64,000 bases of DNA from Poecilobothrus nobilitatus (GCA_947095535.1 OX352774.1:217050965-217114964); one strand, 5' to 3'; shown: positions 11,829-26,300, counted from the first letter of the stretch. Made by a program: numbers and translations. The notes: generated by a model from the letters alone, not told the origin.

Positions 11829-14800
11829 TAAAAAGTGTTGTTTTTTTTTAAATAGATATTATCATTTATTTTCAAGATAAATAATAGGGTACATAATTTT
11901 TTTGAAATTTTTATGAGAAGGACTCTCTCTTTCTTTTGTCCATAAATCATTAATTTAAAAAACTTAAATAAAGTTTAAAACTTCCTTTTCTATATTCCGG
12001 TTGTACAAAATAGCAAAATCCAATTCATATTTTTCTATTCAATTAATTTATAATTAAAAGTTTTCCCTAAGGTTGACAATGCAGGATCAAAGGAAATATA
12101 ATTTTTTTTTTTTTATTTCAAAATACATCCATTTTGTTTTAGTTAACAATAAAAAATGTTTAATTTCTATAAAATTTATTGTTATTAAATAATTATTAAA
12201 CTACATATTATATAAGTTGAATTTTCTATGGATGGCTCGAAACAGATTCATTTTAGGGCAGATTAAAGTTTTTTCTCACTTATAACATTGTTTTCTTAGT
12301 ATTTCATTTTTGAAGTTTCCAAAGGATTTTTACAACCATTAAGAAATATAAATTCAACTCAATATTTTTTATTTACTATACTCTATAGATACTATATACT
12401 ATAGTTAATACAATACAAAATACAATACTGGATTTTCTTAAATTCTGACTCCTTGAAAAATTTCCAAACAATAATCTATTACATATAGTCTAAACATTAG
12501 GACATACCTATACTTAAAAAATAAGTTTAATTCAATTTTTTTATCTTAATTCAATGTTTCTCTTTTTTTTTTTTTTTGTTTTTAATTTCAACTACATCAA
12601 TTTTACAAAATTGGATTATTGTATTTAGCGCAGCCGATGAATCCGAATGAATTTAAAAAAACTTGGGGATAATTATAATTAACTTAAAGATTTTTTATTT
12701 GTACTTACTATAGATTTTTACCAGTAAAATTTAATTGTTCAATTATGAATGGATTCATTTTAATTTTTTAAATTAACCATTTTGCTTTTTTTTTTTTTTT
12801 GATTCTTTTGAAAATGAATTAAGTTGATTTTATGCCTTTTAAAAATTAAATTCTGTAACATCCCTTTCACTTTTTAATTTTCTTTTTTAAACAAAGGACG
12901 AAATGAAGCATTCAAATTTTAAGTTAAAAAAAGAAGTTCAAAAGAAAAATCTGTTATATAGATAAAGAACATGGAATGAGTCGAATTAATGGAGTCGTGG
13001 TATTCTTTTATATTTAAAATTAAAAAACATATATTTTAAAACAAAGGAAGGCGCCTTTCTTTTTATGAAAAAATAAAAAAAAAAACGTTTTATTTTCTAA
13101 AATAATAATATAGATTTCTAACATGTTTAAATTTAAATTTTTGTTTTTTTTTTTTTTTTTGTTATATGTATGTATATTGAAAAGGACTAATTACATTAAA
13201 AATATAATAAACAGAAAAAAAAAAACAACAAAAAAAAAAAATAAAAATAAACAAACATTTTTGATAACGGTACAATCGTTAATTCCTTTTTTCAACCTAA
13301 GTCAAAATGTCAACTGTTTACTTTTTCTTTTTTTTTTCTTTATTTTACCGTTATTTTTATATTCTATACTTGTTGTATATCATCTTTTGTTTACTCATAA
13401 TTATTTTAGAACAAAAATTCTTGCGAATATGAAGAGTCCTTTTTTTTTTTTAACATTTTATGTCTTCTTTTTTTTTTTTTTATTTTCTTTTATTTTTCTC
13501 TTTTTTTTTTCTTTTTTTGTTGTCATTGTTTATTATATTTTGTTTTTAGTTTTTTGTTTTTTTTTTTTTTTGTATCTTAAGATAAAGGAAACATCGCTTA
13601 AACATTTTTTTTATTTTGTTTTTTATTTTCTTCTTTGAAACATTTTTATGCGTTACACGTTTAAGTAAGGGTTTTTTTTCCTTAACTAAATATAAAAAAA
13701 AAAAAATTAAAATGTAAACAAAAGAAAAACATTGTATAGAAAAAGGAAGAAGATGGAAAGAGAAAAATCGGTCTAGGAAAAACTGGCATTTATCGATTTT
13801 TATTTTATATTCTTTTTTTTTTTTTTTTCTTTTCTTCTTACATTTACTTGTTTTTGTTTTTTTTTTTGCTTCATAAAAGAAATCCTTCTGTTTCTCTTTC
13901 TAATTTTGATCTTTTTTTTTTTTTTTTTATTTTTGTTTAGTTCATAATTTTTATGAGTGATTTAAGTCGTTTTCCATTAAAAAAAATAAAAAAAAAAAAT
14001 AAAAAAAAGTAACTAATTTCGGTCATTGACTCATTAGGTTAAGCTCTTTTTTAAATCCTACTCTTTAAAATAAACAAAAAACAAAAATATAATAATAAAA
14101 AGAAAATTAAAAGATGTCAAAAGGAAATTCTTTTTAAAATAAGCTGCTGACGTCAACTCGAATTATAAACATTAGAAAAATATAGAAAAATTTGTAAATT
14201 GTTAAATCGTTACTGTAATAACCTAAAATAACCTATTTGAGATGAAAAATAAAAATGGTAGAGGTTTATATTGTTTTAAAGGTTTAATCTTCTCTTAACT
14301 GACGATCTTAATTGGCGATCCATAGCTGTTCTTTCTTGATTTACTGATCTAACATTTGTTAAAATGTTAATACTAAACTTTGCATTTGCATTTAGTTTTG
14401 AAATTTTTTATTTTATGTTTTCTGTTGTGTGGGTGTTTTAAAAAACCTGTTGTGTGGGACGAAAACTTTATCAAAATTTCATAGAATATTTTTATATTTT
14501 GAATTTAATATATCACAATAGTAATTCCATACAATTTGTATATTATTCTAATAAAATACACGGGGTAAATTAAAGTCCCAAAAACAAAAAAAAAATTACC
14601 AACGTTTCAGATTAGTTTTTTTTTTTTTTTTTTTTTTGGCGTTTTTGAAGTGAATTTAACTTTTTTAATGGTCATTAAATAGCTTTTTAATAATATATTG
14701 TAGAGTGAAATTAAACCAAAAACCAAATACTAATGGTAATAATGGTGATTGTAATTTTTGCAAAAAAAAATTTTAAATGACTTAATTTTGAATTAGGTTT

Positions 14801-16869
14801 AAATGCTTCAAAGTTAAAATTAATTCGAAAATATTACAATGTTGTTTTTTTTTGATATAAAAAGGGAAAAAAGTTTTATTTTGGGTTTACAAAAATTATT
14901 AGAAATTGCGTACAATTAAAAAAATATGGCTTCCATGAATTAAAATTTTATATATAATTTTTTTTTTTTTTTTAATATGGAAAATATGTAGTAGAAAAGC
15001 AAGAGAAATAAGAAATAAATTTTGGTTTTTTTTTTAATTAAATGTTTTCAATATTAAGGAAAGGTATTTTCAAAAAAATTTTTTTTTTATTTAATACTAA
15101 GTATGGCCACCATATTATTAAAAGGGATATAGTTTCTTCCTAGTACTCGAAAACACTTTTTCTATTAGATATCGCAAAATTATTTACTATTAGTATCAGT
15201 CTATCAGTAGTAAATTAATATAAAACAATTTATTATCAATGTGAACAATAGCGAAAATGTTATAAAAAGAATTTACCATTCAATTGATTGTGAAAAAAGA
15301 TAAAAATCACTATTCAAATAACGAAATATACATCATCAGAATTGAAATGTATTTAAGATTTGCTTTTAACTTTCAGACAAATCACAAATTACTAAAATTG
15401 AACCGTAAATTATTCTTTAGATTAAATGATTCCTTAAACAATCCACAATCATTGTAATAAATGTAAGGACAAACTGAATATAAACACTTCTATCAACCTC
15501 AACCTTTTAAAGGATATTTTGGATTTGCATAAAAAAACATTAGTAAGGATTTTAAATTTGGAATTAAAAAAAAAAGTTTTTATTTTCTATAATTTAAAAA
15601 AAAAATAAATAAAATAATCTTTACAAAAATATACAAAATAAATTTTTAAATGCATTAAATTTTAATCAAATATTTATTAAAAATATAAATAAAAAAAAAT
15701 AAAATTTATAAACTTTTATAATTATATTAATTTTTAAAAAAAATCATAACTTTTATGTTTATCATATATTATTATGTATAAATAGATTTCTACATGTACC
15801 TATTAAGATTTATATTATTACATTACAGTCAAACTTTATACAAACATTAAACATTAAAACTTTTTTTAAACGCTACTTCCGGCGATTTTTACTTTTGTGG
15901 TTTTTTTTTTTATTTAAGCTTTATATTTTTATAAACTTTTGAACAAATATTTTTTTGTTTTATGGTTGCAATTGTGTTTTTTTTTTTGTAAAGTAAATTT
16001 AAATTTAAAATACTTAAAGTATAAATGCTTGTTGATTACATAGAAGGAAAAAAAACAGTGCAAAACAGATTAACTGAACAGTCCAAACCACTTACTAAAC
16101 TTAAATTAATCACTTAAAACCAGGCTCAAATGGGTTCCCATCACAAGCCTGTATTTTATTTGACTGTATTATACAAAATAGATTAGGTATATAAATAGAT
16201 ATTCTGTAAAAGGTGTATAACTTTGATTTTGAATTCACTAAAGTTCATTCTAATTCAGATTTTCACATATACATATATATTCCTGGAAAAACCGTATAGC
16301 CCCACTTTTGAATGCAACTCTGAAATCTCTCCTAATTTAGAATGAAATACAGGTAAACAACACTACAGGCAAATGATAATATAGGGAAATTGACAGAAAT
16401 AAAGGCAAATGATACTACGGGCAAATGAAAAAGAGGCATAATACACGCTCCCCCTTCAAATATATGGTTATTTAGTATATAGAACTTGAAGGGACTATGA
16501 AAAATCAAAAAATGGCTCTCATGTAAACAAAAATAACGAGAATATTTTTTTTGTGCGCTAATTATTTAATGATTAGGCTGGTTAGGCTGTCTACACCGTA
16601 GATGCATATTGAAACAAGATGGAAGGTTTACTAAGAGAATGGGTATATTATGGATATTGCAAAAGAGTAGTGAGATTTTGGAACGAAACTCTTATTATTA
16701 ATAGAATTGAATACAATAAATTCGCATTCAATTAGTCAAAAAACAGTACTAGACCTTATCAAGTGTAGAATTTGCTTAAATTGCAACAAAAAAAAAAACA
16801 AAATTGTTTGTTTACATTTAATATTTGTTTTATTACACATATGCTTTATTTTCTATATTAGTAATATAT

Positions 16870-17045
16870 AAATGATTTAATTATTGTTCGCCATTATGTT
16901 GAACCCAATGGCTAAAGTATACCTTTCACCACTTGAATAGAACATTTTCCAGAGATTTCATATTAACCGGAACTCGAAACCGTGTCCTTCGAAATAGATG
17001 TTGACACTCTAATCACAGTGTCATCCAATTGTTCAGTCCTAACCA
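16870..17045 (-). mobile_element. Possible tRNA-headed SINE, third type
   Basis: Read on the minus strand, the head contains TGTGATTAGAGTGTC, resembling box A. It is followed about 30 bases later by GGTTTCGAGTTCCGG, resembling box B. The body continues with AGTGGTGAAAGGTATACT and CCATTGGGTTCAACATAA, which is less AT-rich than its surroundings. Only one copy was seen in the window, so the family assignment rests on the promoter-like boxes alone. Confidence 0.45.
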
Positions 17046-20000
17046 TTATCCACTTTAATAATGATACAGACATTTCTCTAATGATTTTTTTTTTTTATAT
17101 ATTTATTTATTTATTTATTCAAAGTTATAACTAATCAACTTTAATTTCAACATTCCGAATAGCCTCCCAACAGCGAAGTGCTGGTATAACGTACATCTAT
17201 GGATTAAATTTTATTCTTATATAATTCTTATCATAATAAAGGGAAAAAGCTAAGTGGAATACTAATGTCCGAGAGAAATTATTTATCCTACATGGATACC
17301 ACATATACTGTAAAAACTTTTCAAATATCAAAGATAAAAAAAAAGTCGTTCTTTTGATGTAATCAACTTCAGATTTTCTAAAAAAAATATTACGGAAACT
17401 TGAAAATGCGAGTCGATGTATTGTAAAATGTTAATGTTAAAATTAACGAAAGCCAAAAAAAAAACTTTCTTACTTAAATTATTTAACAAAAAGAAATTTC
17501 GAGAATATTTTAAAATAAAATTTAATAAAATTTTATATTTTAAAAATTATTTTCGAAATTTTAAAAATTTTTCAAGTCAAGTAATTTAAAATGTAAAAAC
17601 AAGAAGAAAAAAAACATTACTATTCAATTTGACTTTAAAACTGATTTTTTTTTTTTTTTTTAAATACTTTACCATTTATCTTTTTTTTTAGATTTTAAAA
17701 ATATCCAAAAAGTTTTATTTAAATCTTCTTTTAGTTATTTTTTTTTTTATACCAAAGTCATCAAAAAATATAATTTTTCCTTCAAGGATGGTTTATAAAA
17801 CAATTTCTTTTTTTTGTAGTTCTTCTTTCTAATATTTTCATTTTATTTTTCATTCTGTTTTTTTTTTTTTTGTAGTTGTAAATTTTATTTTAACTAAATC
17901 CCAGTAAATCTGTTTTGGTTAACTTCACCCCTTAAATTGAAAGTATATTTATTTTATACTGATTTGGTTGCTTTTGTTGCTATAGATTTGTTGAATATGT
18001 ATGGTTTTTTTTTTTTTTAGAAGAAAAATATAAGTTAGTTGATCAGCCCAACTGAATGTATAAATGGCAATAGTATATTTGCATTATAAAACATTCAAGG
18101 ATTTTCATTTTAAATTATTGACTTTTGCTTTTTTTTTCTCAAAACCTTCGTCATTGTCAGAAGGAAGGACGATTATAATCAAATAAATAACAAAAAAAAA
18201 AAAGGTGACTAAAACAGATTTAAGAATGTAATTTCAAATCAAGGCAAAATTATAATTTAAATAAAATTGTAATTCCATTTATTGATGAATATTTTATTTT
18301 AGATCCTTTAATTAGCTTTTGTTTTTTGCTCATATGATTAAAAAAATTTCAAATATAATTTATTAAGTATAAAATTTAGAAACTAAATATAAAAAATGTT
18401 CAATAATATTATTTGTGAGTTTGCCAAAATAAAAGTGAAAGGTAATAAAAAGGTAAAAGGAAAGTAAAAGTAAGGTACAAACAATTTTTTATAATCCTTT
18501 TTGAAACAAATCCTGGAGAAACATAAGAATAACAATTAAAATGATAATTAAAAGCTTTAAGTTTTAGATAAATGTATACCGCAAATTAATTAAAATATTC
18601 TGAAGAGATCACATGGTCTCAATCTTACAATATTAAGAAGGAATTAAATAATCACACTATTAAAAATAATTAAACCCCACTTAATAATGGTAATGTTACC
18701 AGAGAAATGCTACTTGAAAACAAAATTAAGAAATTTAAATCATTGAATAGGGAGTAAATGAAAGAAAATTCTACAAATGATCATCTGATTGTGGTCAAGT
18801 TTACAATTTTGATTAAATCATAATAGTATTATAAACTTGGCGACAAATTCATTATGAATTCCACATTTAAAATTATACGGATTAAAATAATAATCAAAAC
18901 ATAAAAATTAAAATTAAACTGATTTTTTAACATTTTTTTTTTTTTATTTTCTTTTACAATTTTTCTTTATTTGTTGTTATTAAAAAAAAAAAAAAAAAAA
19001 AAAAACATAGAAAACAAATATGGTAATGGTAAAAATAAACCCACAAAGAACACGTTTATACCTAATTATGTTACTCAAAAATGTTGTTGAACATTTTTAT
19101 ATTATTTCTTTTCTTTCTCTTACTCTTTTTTTTTAATTTTTATTTTTCCTTTTGTTACCTTTAACACCTCCCATCTTCATCTCCTCCATATTTTCTTTCA
19201 CCTTGACCACCTTGTTCTTTCTATAATATTTTTTTTTTTTTTATTTTCTCTCTATCTCTTTTTGTTGCACCCCTCTCTTAACTTTTGTTTTTTAGCTCAA
19301 TCGAATTTTCTGTTGACCCAAAAAAAAAAGAAAAAACAAAAACACTTTGAATTTACAAAACAAAAGCAAAACTTTTCAAAAATAAAATAAAAAGAAAAAC
19401 AGAACAGAGTAGGACGTAGGAAAAAAAAATTATACCTACTAATAAAATTTTCTTCAAATTAAATAATTATATAAAAAAAAAAATTAAAGAGGATCTTTTG
19501 CTTCCGATTGGGATTTTTCGTTTTCCATTTTTCTTTTTGTTTTTTTTTTTTTTTAGTTTTTGTTTTTTAACCCCAAGAGTAAATAATAAATTAAATGAAC
19601 AACTTATAATCAACTTATAATTAAGATTATTTTTTTCCCCCCTCTTTTTCATATTCTATCTCTTTTACTCGTTTTTTTTTTTTAATTTTTTTTCTATATC
19701 CTTGTTTGATTCTTAGTAAGCCTAAAAATATTTAAATAAAAAATAAAATGTACACATATAGAATATTATTTGATATGAAAATGAAAATATAAAAGAAAAT
19801 TTTGTATCTTATAAATACAATACTTATACAAAAAAAAAACTACGATATACATATTATAAAAGTGTAAGTATATGTACATATCGATATAATATAATATAAT
19901 AAATTTATTTTTAATGTTTTTCTATATATAATATATAATTTGAATGAGTATACAAAATGTCATTTTACTTTTTCCTATGATTAATGTAATTACCACTTTA

Positions 20001-20696
20001 GAGAATTTCTTGTCTAATCAAATATTTATGGTTTTTTAACGTTATAAAATTAGACATGAAAATTAGAATAGTTTTAAGAATTAATATTAATTTTCTAAAT
20101 TATTTATAAATTTAAGTATTAATAGAATACAGTAGGTATATTGACACAAAATAAAAAAAAAAAACCAACATTGTTATTCATTCATTCTTAATTTTTAATA
20201 ATGATTTATTAAATTTTAACATATTAAACTTTTAAAATGGAATAGCACTTAGGCAACAGTCGTTTCATTCTTTTAATTTGTATAAAATTATGATAAACAA
20301 AATTAAAATCAAAGTCTATGAAAGATTCTTTTAGCTATAAAAATTGAAATTCAAAGTTATTGCTAAAGTAATGATGTCATTAGTTAAGTAAACTATGATA
20401 AACCTATGGTAATTCTGAAACTAAAGGGCATAACTCATCCAATAAAATGTTCGCATTAGTTAGTTAAAATCGATAAATATATTAAATAACTTTTTCGATT
20501 TATCAGAGGTAAACTTAATTGATTTACATAACTTTTTAATCAAAGTTTCTAAAGGCTTAACTAGGTGGAAAACTAATCCAGATTATCACGACGGGTATAA
20601 TTTTGCCTAAGTGCTGATCTGAAGCCTACCTACATTCTATCCTACCTACCTATACAGTTAAAGTTGAAATCGAATTAAAGAAACACTGGGAGTATG

Positions 20697-20935
20697 TCAA
20701 GGGGTCATGCATGTACTCATTTCGATTACCCTACTTTAAGTGTTGTATTAATTAATTCTAAAACATCAAGACAAACACCTCCCGTCAAGAGGTCATGTAT
20801 GTACCCATTTTGATTGCCCTACTTTAGATGTTACATTATTTGTAAATCCCTAAAGCATACTCCCATCAAAGGCTCATGTTGAATACCGTACTTTGTATGT
20901 TGCATTATTTATAAGAAACCTAACAGTCAAAACTA
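20697..20935. repeat. Three-unit tandem repeat, 81-88 bp period
   Basis: Units begin TCAAGGGGTCATGCATGTAC at 20697, TCAAGAGGTCATGTATGTAC at 20785 and TCAAAGGCTCATGTT at 20866. Each continues into CCCTACTTT or CGTACTTT and then a TTRCATTATTT-like segment. The units have diverged by substitutions and small deletions, so the array is old. No open frame is shared. Confidence 0.75.
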
Positions 20936-23431
20936 TATAATTTATCATTATTTAACAGTATTACAATAGGATCAACTTTAGAACTTAAGTAGAGCTAAAT
21001 AATTTTTTTTTAAAATATTATTCTAATAGTAAAAATTTACTACCAGTCCTTACAAAATGCTTATAGTAAACGAACTTTTACCATTACATTTTTAAAGATA
21101 ATATTATCTAACTTTTTAATCAAACACGAAGTTTTTTAAATAAGCTCAAGCTCCAAACTCATTCTTTGATTGTATTAGTTAAAAATAATGGTAAAATAAT
21201 AAGTGTTTCTTTTTCAAAAGCATTTTGCGCAACAGTGTATCTAATTTATTTTAATGTAAATACACATAGAATATTTATAAATTGAAAATTAAAGTCGTTT
21301 TCTCTTCTTTTTTTTTCTTTGTTTTTTTTTTAACAAGAATTACTTTTTACGAATGAATTACTTACTAGTCACTAATTTTAAATTATATCCTCATGAGAAT
21401 AAATGAAAAGTACTTATATAAATTAAAATCCTTTGTATATTTTATGATATGGAATTTTCTAAAATTGTAATAATTTTACATTTCAAATAAATCTAATTCA
21501 AGTTAAAAATGGAAATAAAGAATTTTATTTGCGATTTTCCTGTCAAGTTTTTGACACATTGCATACACCTTTATAATTCATTGCAAAATTTACACTATCC
21601 ATTAAATATTAAATAGAAAGAATCACTTTCAAAATTGAAATTAATTTTTTTTTTATATACTTGTATATTCTTGAAGTTATAAAATAAAATTAATATTTAA
21701 TTAGAATAAAAAATTTAGAAAATGTAACGGTACACTATCATATAGTATTATTTTTCTAAAAAAAAAAAACAAAATAAAATTTAAGTTAAGTATATGAGCA
21801 ATGAGGAACAATTCGGATTAAGTGTTAATTAAGACCCAAATTTTCTATTAAAGAAACAAAATCTCTCTGAAGTTACGGGGCTTATACAGCAGATCATCAC
21901 CCTATTTGTTATAGGATCATTGATTAGCGCGAAGAACTACTGTGATAAACCGATGTGATAAACAAACATTTCATGAAGTTGGGGTGCATAACGGATCGCC
22001 GATCTTAAATAGTTAATTTAAGGATAGTTGTCGCGAATTTTATTCCTAAATTTTGGAAAATAATGAGAAATTTTTATAATTATTATTGATAAGCGGATTT
22101 TAAAATAACTTTAGCCAATTAACTTAAATCCATGACGAATATAACGTTGAATGAAATTGAAGCCTGAAATTTTTTTTCTTAACTTTTTCATTAATCCGAT
22201 TGGCATACAAAAGAACACAAAATATCCTATCATATGCTATATATTTTGTATCTATAAATGATTAATTTTCTGGAATGGAATATAAATTATTTAATTTTCT
22301 TTTTATATCGCAATAGCCTGTTTGGTTTCAATATACGGTTTTCAATATGCTTCATTAAAGTTGTTAATTAATCATTAATCTTTGCTAAAATCTTCGCTCT
22401 TTTTTCAAAATACGATATTAAAAATGCTGGACTGTCTAAATATTTTGTATGCAATTAAAACAAAAATTTAAAAAAAAAAATAAATTAAATTAAATTTAAC
22501 TTTACGTGACAATTTACAAAATACAAAATAAAATGTGAAAAACTTTTGAACTTTTTTTCTATTAAAAATCAAAGAAAAAATTACTATTTTTATATTCCTA
22601 CCCCATCTATTCTCCTCTACCCGTTATTTTTGTTACTATCTATTTACTCTATTAATATAGGTAATTTACCTGAAAATTTTCATAGTATTTTGTCCTTTTC
22701 ATTTATTCCTCTGAGAAGCATTAGGAAATTTTCAATCAACACAAATACTATAATTCAAAAACAAAAAAAACAAAAACTTAATAATTACATAATAAAAAAA
22801 TATATGTAAGTTTGTATGTATGTACGTAAAAATTTAAATATAAGAACATATACAATAAAAAAAATTGAAAATGTCATCGAACATAATTATCAAAGGTGTT
22901 TTTTTTGGTTACGTTTAAATAATTTTTGTAATAGTCTATAACTTTATTAGTCTTATATTTTTATTTATATCTTACTAATGGCTACTAATTTTCCTTTTCT
23001 TTTTTTTTTCAAAATGTTATTAAAGTTTTATTAAAAAAAAAACTAAAATAATACACATTATTATATCAATTTATTAAATTAAAATAAAAATTTTCTAGTT
23101 GTTTTTTTTTTTTTTGTAGATAGAATTAGTTCACTCAAATCAAATAAGAATTATTTTAATATTAAATACTAATATATGTACTTTTAACATTATGACCCCA
23201 ATAAAAAAAAATAAAATAAAATAAATACTTTCCAAAACAATTAATTATATATTTTCATAATTATACGAATAAAAATGATTACAACAGTGCTTAAAGGATA
23301 TTAAATAATATTCTTTTGTACATATTGTCTAAATTTAGAAAATATTATTTTAAAATATTTTTGAAGATATATATTATCCTTCTGATATAGAATCTAAAGG
23401 CTTCTAAAATTACTTTAAAATTAAATTTAAA

Positions 23432-23628
23432 GAGCCTCGATGGCCTAGTGAGTAAGAACGTAAAAAATGATGCAAACACCGAGGAAGTGTGGGTTCGAAT
23501 CCCACACACGTCGTAAGAGTTATTCCCCCTTACGATATTTACAGCCACGCCTGAACAGGAAAGGCTGTGTAATTTCCTGTCCACATTTATGTGGCAGAGA
23601 AATGCATTAAAAAAAATAAAAATAAAAA
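23432..23628 (+). mobile_element. Hairpin-chain SINE, copy 1
   Basis: The tRNA-like head has box A GATGGCCTAGTGAG and box B GGGTTCGAATCCC inside a 7-bp stem (GTGTGGG 23487-23493, CCCACAC 23501-23507). Three further hairpins follow: TCGTAAG/CTTACGA (23511, 23529), ACAGCC/GGCTGT (23541, 23563) and CCACAT/ATGTGG (23581, 23589). The copy ends in AATGCATT and an A-rich tail. The flanks share AAATTTAA, a weak candidate target-site duplication. Its antisense frame gives a peptide containing CGIRTHT, a likely source of false gene models. Confidence 0.85.
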
Positions 23629-23805
23629 TTTAATTTAATCCATGTAACTTTTTTTGAGAAATTTCCCCTCGCTGTTTCCTCTACGTGAATAACTCATTTA
23701 TGCATGGCTTATAATTTCTTTATTTTATTATCTTTTAGATGCTCTCCTCTAACATGGTATTTAATCTATGTGAAGTTAACAAAATCTTTTAAAATATATG
23801 CTATG

Positions 23806-23969
23806 TTTTTTTTTTTCAAATAGGGGAGGTAGGAATTTTCAGAAGACACCAAAAAACCTTCCATGGTAGTTTCAAATTCTTACTGACTAAATGCTCCTTC
23901 CCCTTTATCCAATGTAATGGGATGAGCCTCGTAAATGCTAATGCAATATATTGGCTAGGGAGTAGAGAT
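23806..23969 (-). mobile_element. Poly(A)-tailed retroposon fragment, copy 1
   Basis: On the minus strand it contains CTACTCCCTAGCCAATAT, ATCCCATTACATTGG and TTTTTTGGTGTCTTCTG. It ends CCTACCTCCCC before an A-rich tail (T-run on + at 23806-23816). A homologous copy in the opposite orientation lies at 35425-35591, also ending in poly(A). The shared tail suggests a 5'-truncated LINE or a SINE 3' end. The host family was not recognised. Confidence 0.55.
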
Positions 23970-24439
23970 AGAAAAGAGTAGGACATGGATGCGAAAACTT
24001 TTGATTTAGATAGTAGCACTATAAGGGAACCAAAAATCTACCTGTTGTTATTACTATTTTGGTATCAGTGACGAAGACATCAAATGTTACAACATGCTGT
24101 ACAGTAGTATATAACACCTTCCAGCATGAAGTAATAAAACTAACAACTCATCCAGAATTTATTAACTTTAATTAATCTCTTCTTCTCCTTCCAGTACTCA
24201 TTCAGGGCATAAAGAGATTACTTAAAAGTGGATCTATTTTGTGCCATATGAATCGATTCTTCCAGCGTTGTACCTACTAATTAATTTAAGTCTATCTAAA
24301 TACGGAATGCATTAGACCAAGTATATTTTGAAAATATTTGTTTAAAGAAGTTATTTTATTAGTAACAATTTTATTTTGAAAAATCCTGGTGTCGTTTTGA
24401 GGCTGCAGCTTATTATATGGTTGAAATACTAAAGGGGAT

Positions 24440-24770
24440 TAAGTTTATTTTTGGTTTCTTTTTTATGTCTACACACATGAGGCAAATATAAGATCACTTA
24501 TTATTCATATTAGACTAAACTTCAATTTAATAGATCATTATTTTCACCAAGCCCTTGATTATTCCGTTGTATCTATTGTAAAAGATGATCAAACACTAAA
24601 TCATCATTTATTTATTATCTTAATCCAAATCATTTATTTATTCCCATAGTTATTTTATATCACGATATAAATAATTACATTATGGCTATGATCTGAATAC
24701 AGTTTAAAAGGCGAATTGGCGACTTAACCACTACTCTATTACGACTATAGCTAAAAATTGATGTAGTACC
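24440..24770 (-). mobile_element. Second tRNA-headed SINE family, copy A
   Basis: On the minus strand the head reads TAGAGTAGTGGTTAAGTCGC, a good box A region, followed by CCAATTCGCC. The body contains TTTACAATAGATAC, ATAATCAAGGGCTTGGTGA and TAGTCTAATATGAATAATAA, shared with copies at 26.1 and 30.4 kb. The 3' end runs into an A-rich tail (T-rich on + at 24440-24466). Box B is decayed. Confidence 0.65.
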
Positions 24771-26061
24771 AATGACTTAACAGAGTATAGAATTGCGACT
24801 GAAATAAAATAAAATTTTCTCTTTTAACATTCAATGTATTTTTTGTATAAATATTTTATTTTAGTAAAAAGAATAACCAAAAAAAAAAAAAAAAAAAACT
24901 GTCAGTAATTGATATCAATTTATTCAATAAATAGCTAATCTTTAAAAAAAATATATTAGTTTAAATCAAATTACCTTTAACCTTCTGATTTTTACATATT
25001 TATATAATATGTATGTATGTAATTTTAGGTATATGTATATTTTATATTCATATATATATATACCTAACATACATAATAATATTATATAATATAACTTAAT
25101 ATATTACGATTTGTTTCCCTTTTCAATTTCAATTTATATTATTTCATTTTGGGGTTAGAATGCTAGCGGTTAGAATAAAATACAAAAAAAAAAATCCTTT
25201 TGATTGAATCAATATTGAAATTTAATTTATTTACATTTACGTTTTGTTTTTTTTTTTGTTTTTTTCATTGTTTTAATCCCAACCCCAATAGTTGGTCAAT
25301 TTTATTTTAATATTTTGAAATCCTTTAAATAAATTGAATAAATAATTTAAAAAAAAAAAAACAAAAATTAATTTTTATATTATAAATTTGATCATGCGTC
25401 AATTTAGCGAAGTTTTTAGGTTTTATATAGGTAGATAATAATGCATGCACATTTATTATTAAAGTCAAATAATCAAGTGCCGCGAAATATGCAAATAATG
25501 TTTTAATATTTAAATATTGATTGAAATTAAAGATCTGAGGGATTTATTGGGCTTATTTAAACAAAACAAATTTTTTTTTTGTAATAAATAATAAATTCTT
25601 TTAAAACCAAAATTGAAAAATAAAATTCAAAAAGGATGCCCCTGTATTAAAAAATAATACTACAATATTTACTAATATAATAATACCAATAATAATATAA
25701 TAATACCAACATTATGAAATTATGAATTGTCTCCCACATTTCATAATATTATTATAAAAATTATATGGAAAAATTAAAAATTTGATTAGCGAGGTTTTTT
25801 CAAAAATCTATAGTATCTTGATTATCAGAGGTATCAAAGCTCTAGCAGTGATTCCAAAAAAATGATAAAGAGATAAGTAGAGAATTGTGCATGTCCTCAT
25901 TTATGTAATATTTTTATGATTGTATTAAATATAAATTTTAGTTATAAGGACTCTTCTGTAATTTTAGTAAAATCCTTGATTTTAGATTTATAATGAATAA
26001 TTTCTATATTCATAATATTTTTTTTTGAAATTGGCCGATTATATAATATATACATATATAT

Positions 26062-26300
26062 ATATTTTTTTGTTTTTCCTTGCCACTCCAATGAGGAGTA
26101 TAGGGCATCCACTAAGTCATTTATTATTCATATTTGACTAAGCTTCAGTTTCTCGTGAATCATTAATTTCACTAAGCCGTTGATTAGTCGGCTGTAGCTA
26201 TTGTAAGAGACTAACACATTTCTATAATTTCTACGCCATCTATTATCTTATACAAGAATTATGGTTTATTATTATTTTATTATATAGCTATTACATTATG
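26062..26300 (-). mobile_element. Second tRNA-headed SINE family, copy B (head lost or decayed)
   Basis: On the minus strand it contains AATTCTTGTATAAGATAATA, TACAATAGCTACAGCCGAC, ATCAACGGCTTAGTGAAA and CTCATTGGAGTGGCAAGG, and ends in an A-rich tail. The first and third strings recur almost exactly in the copy at 30.4 kb. No tRNA-like head is recognisable, so the copy is probably 5'-truncated. Confidence 0.65.

Noticed and set aside
13123..13638. 171-codon + strand open frame
   Set aside because: It is almost entirely Phe, Leu, Lys and Asn from T and A homopolymers, with no domain or conserved motif.
16340..16430. Repeated GGCAAATGATA words
   Set aside because: Three or four imperfect words at irregular spacing, not enough for a tandem repeat call.
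23345..23584. Antisense open frame containing CGIRTHT (similar ones at 28815-29057 and 41308-41583)
   Set aside because: It lies wholly across a SINE copy plus flank, and the same peptide arises from each copy because the repeat is shared. It is not a gene family.
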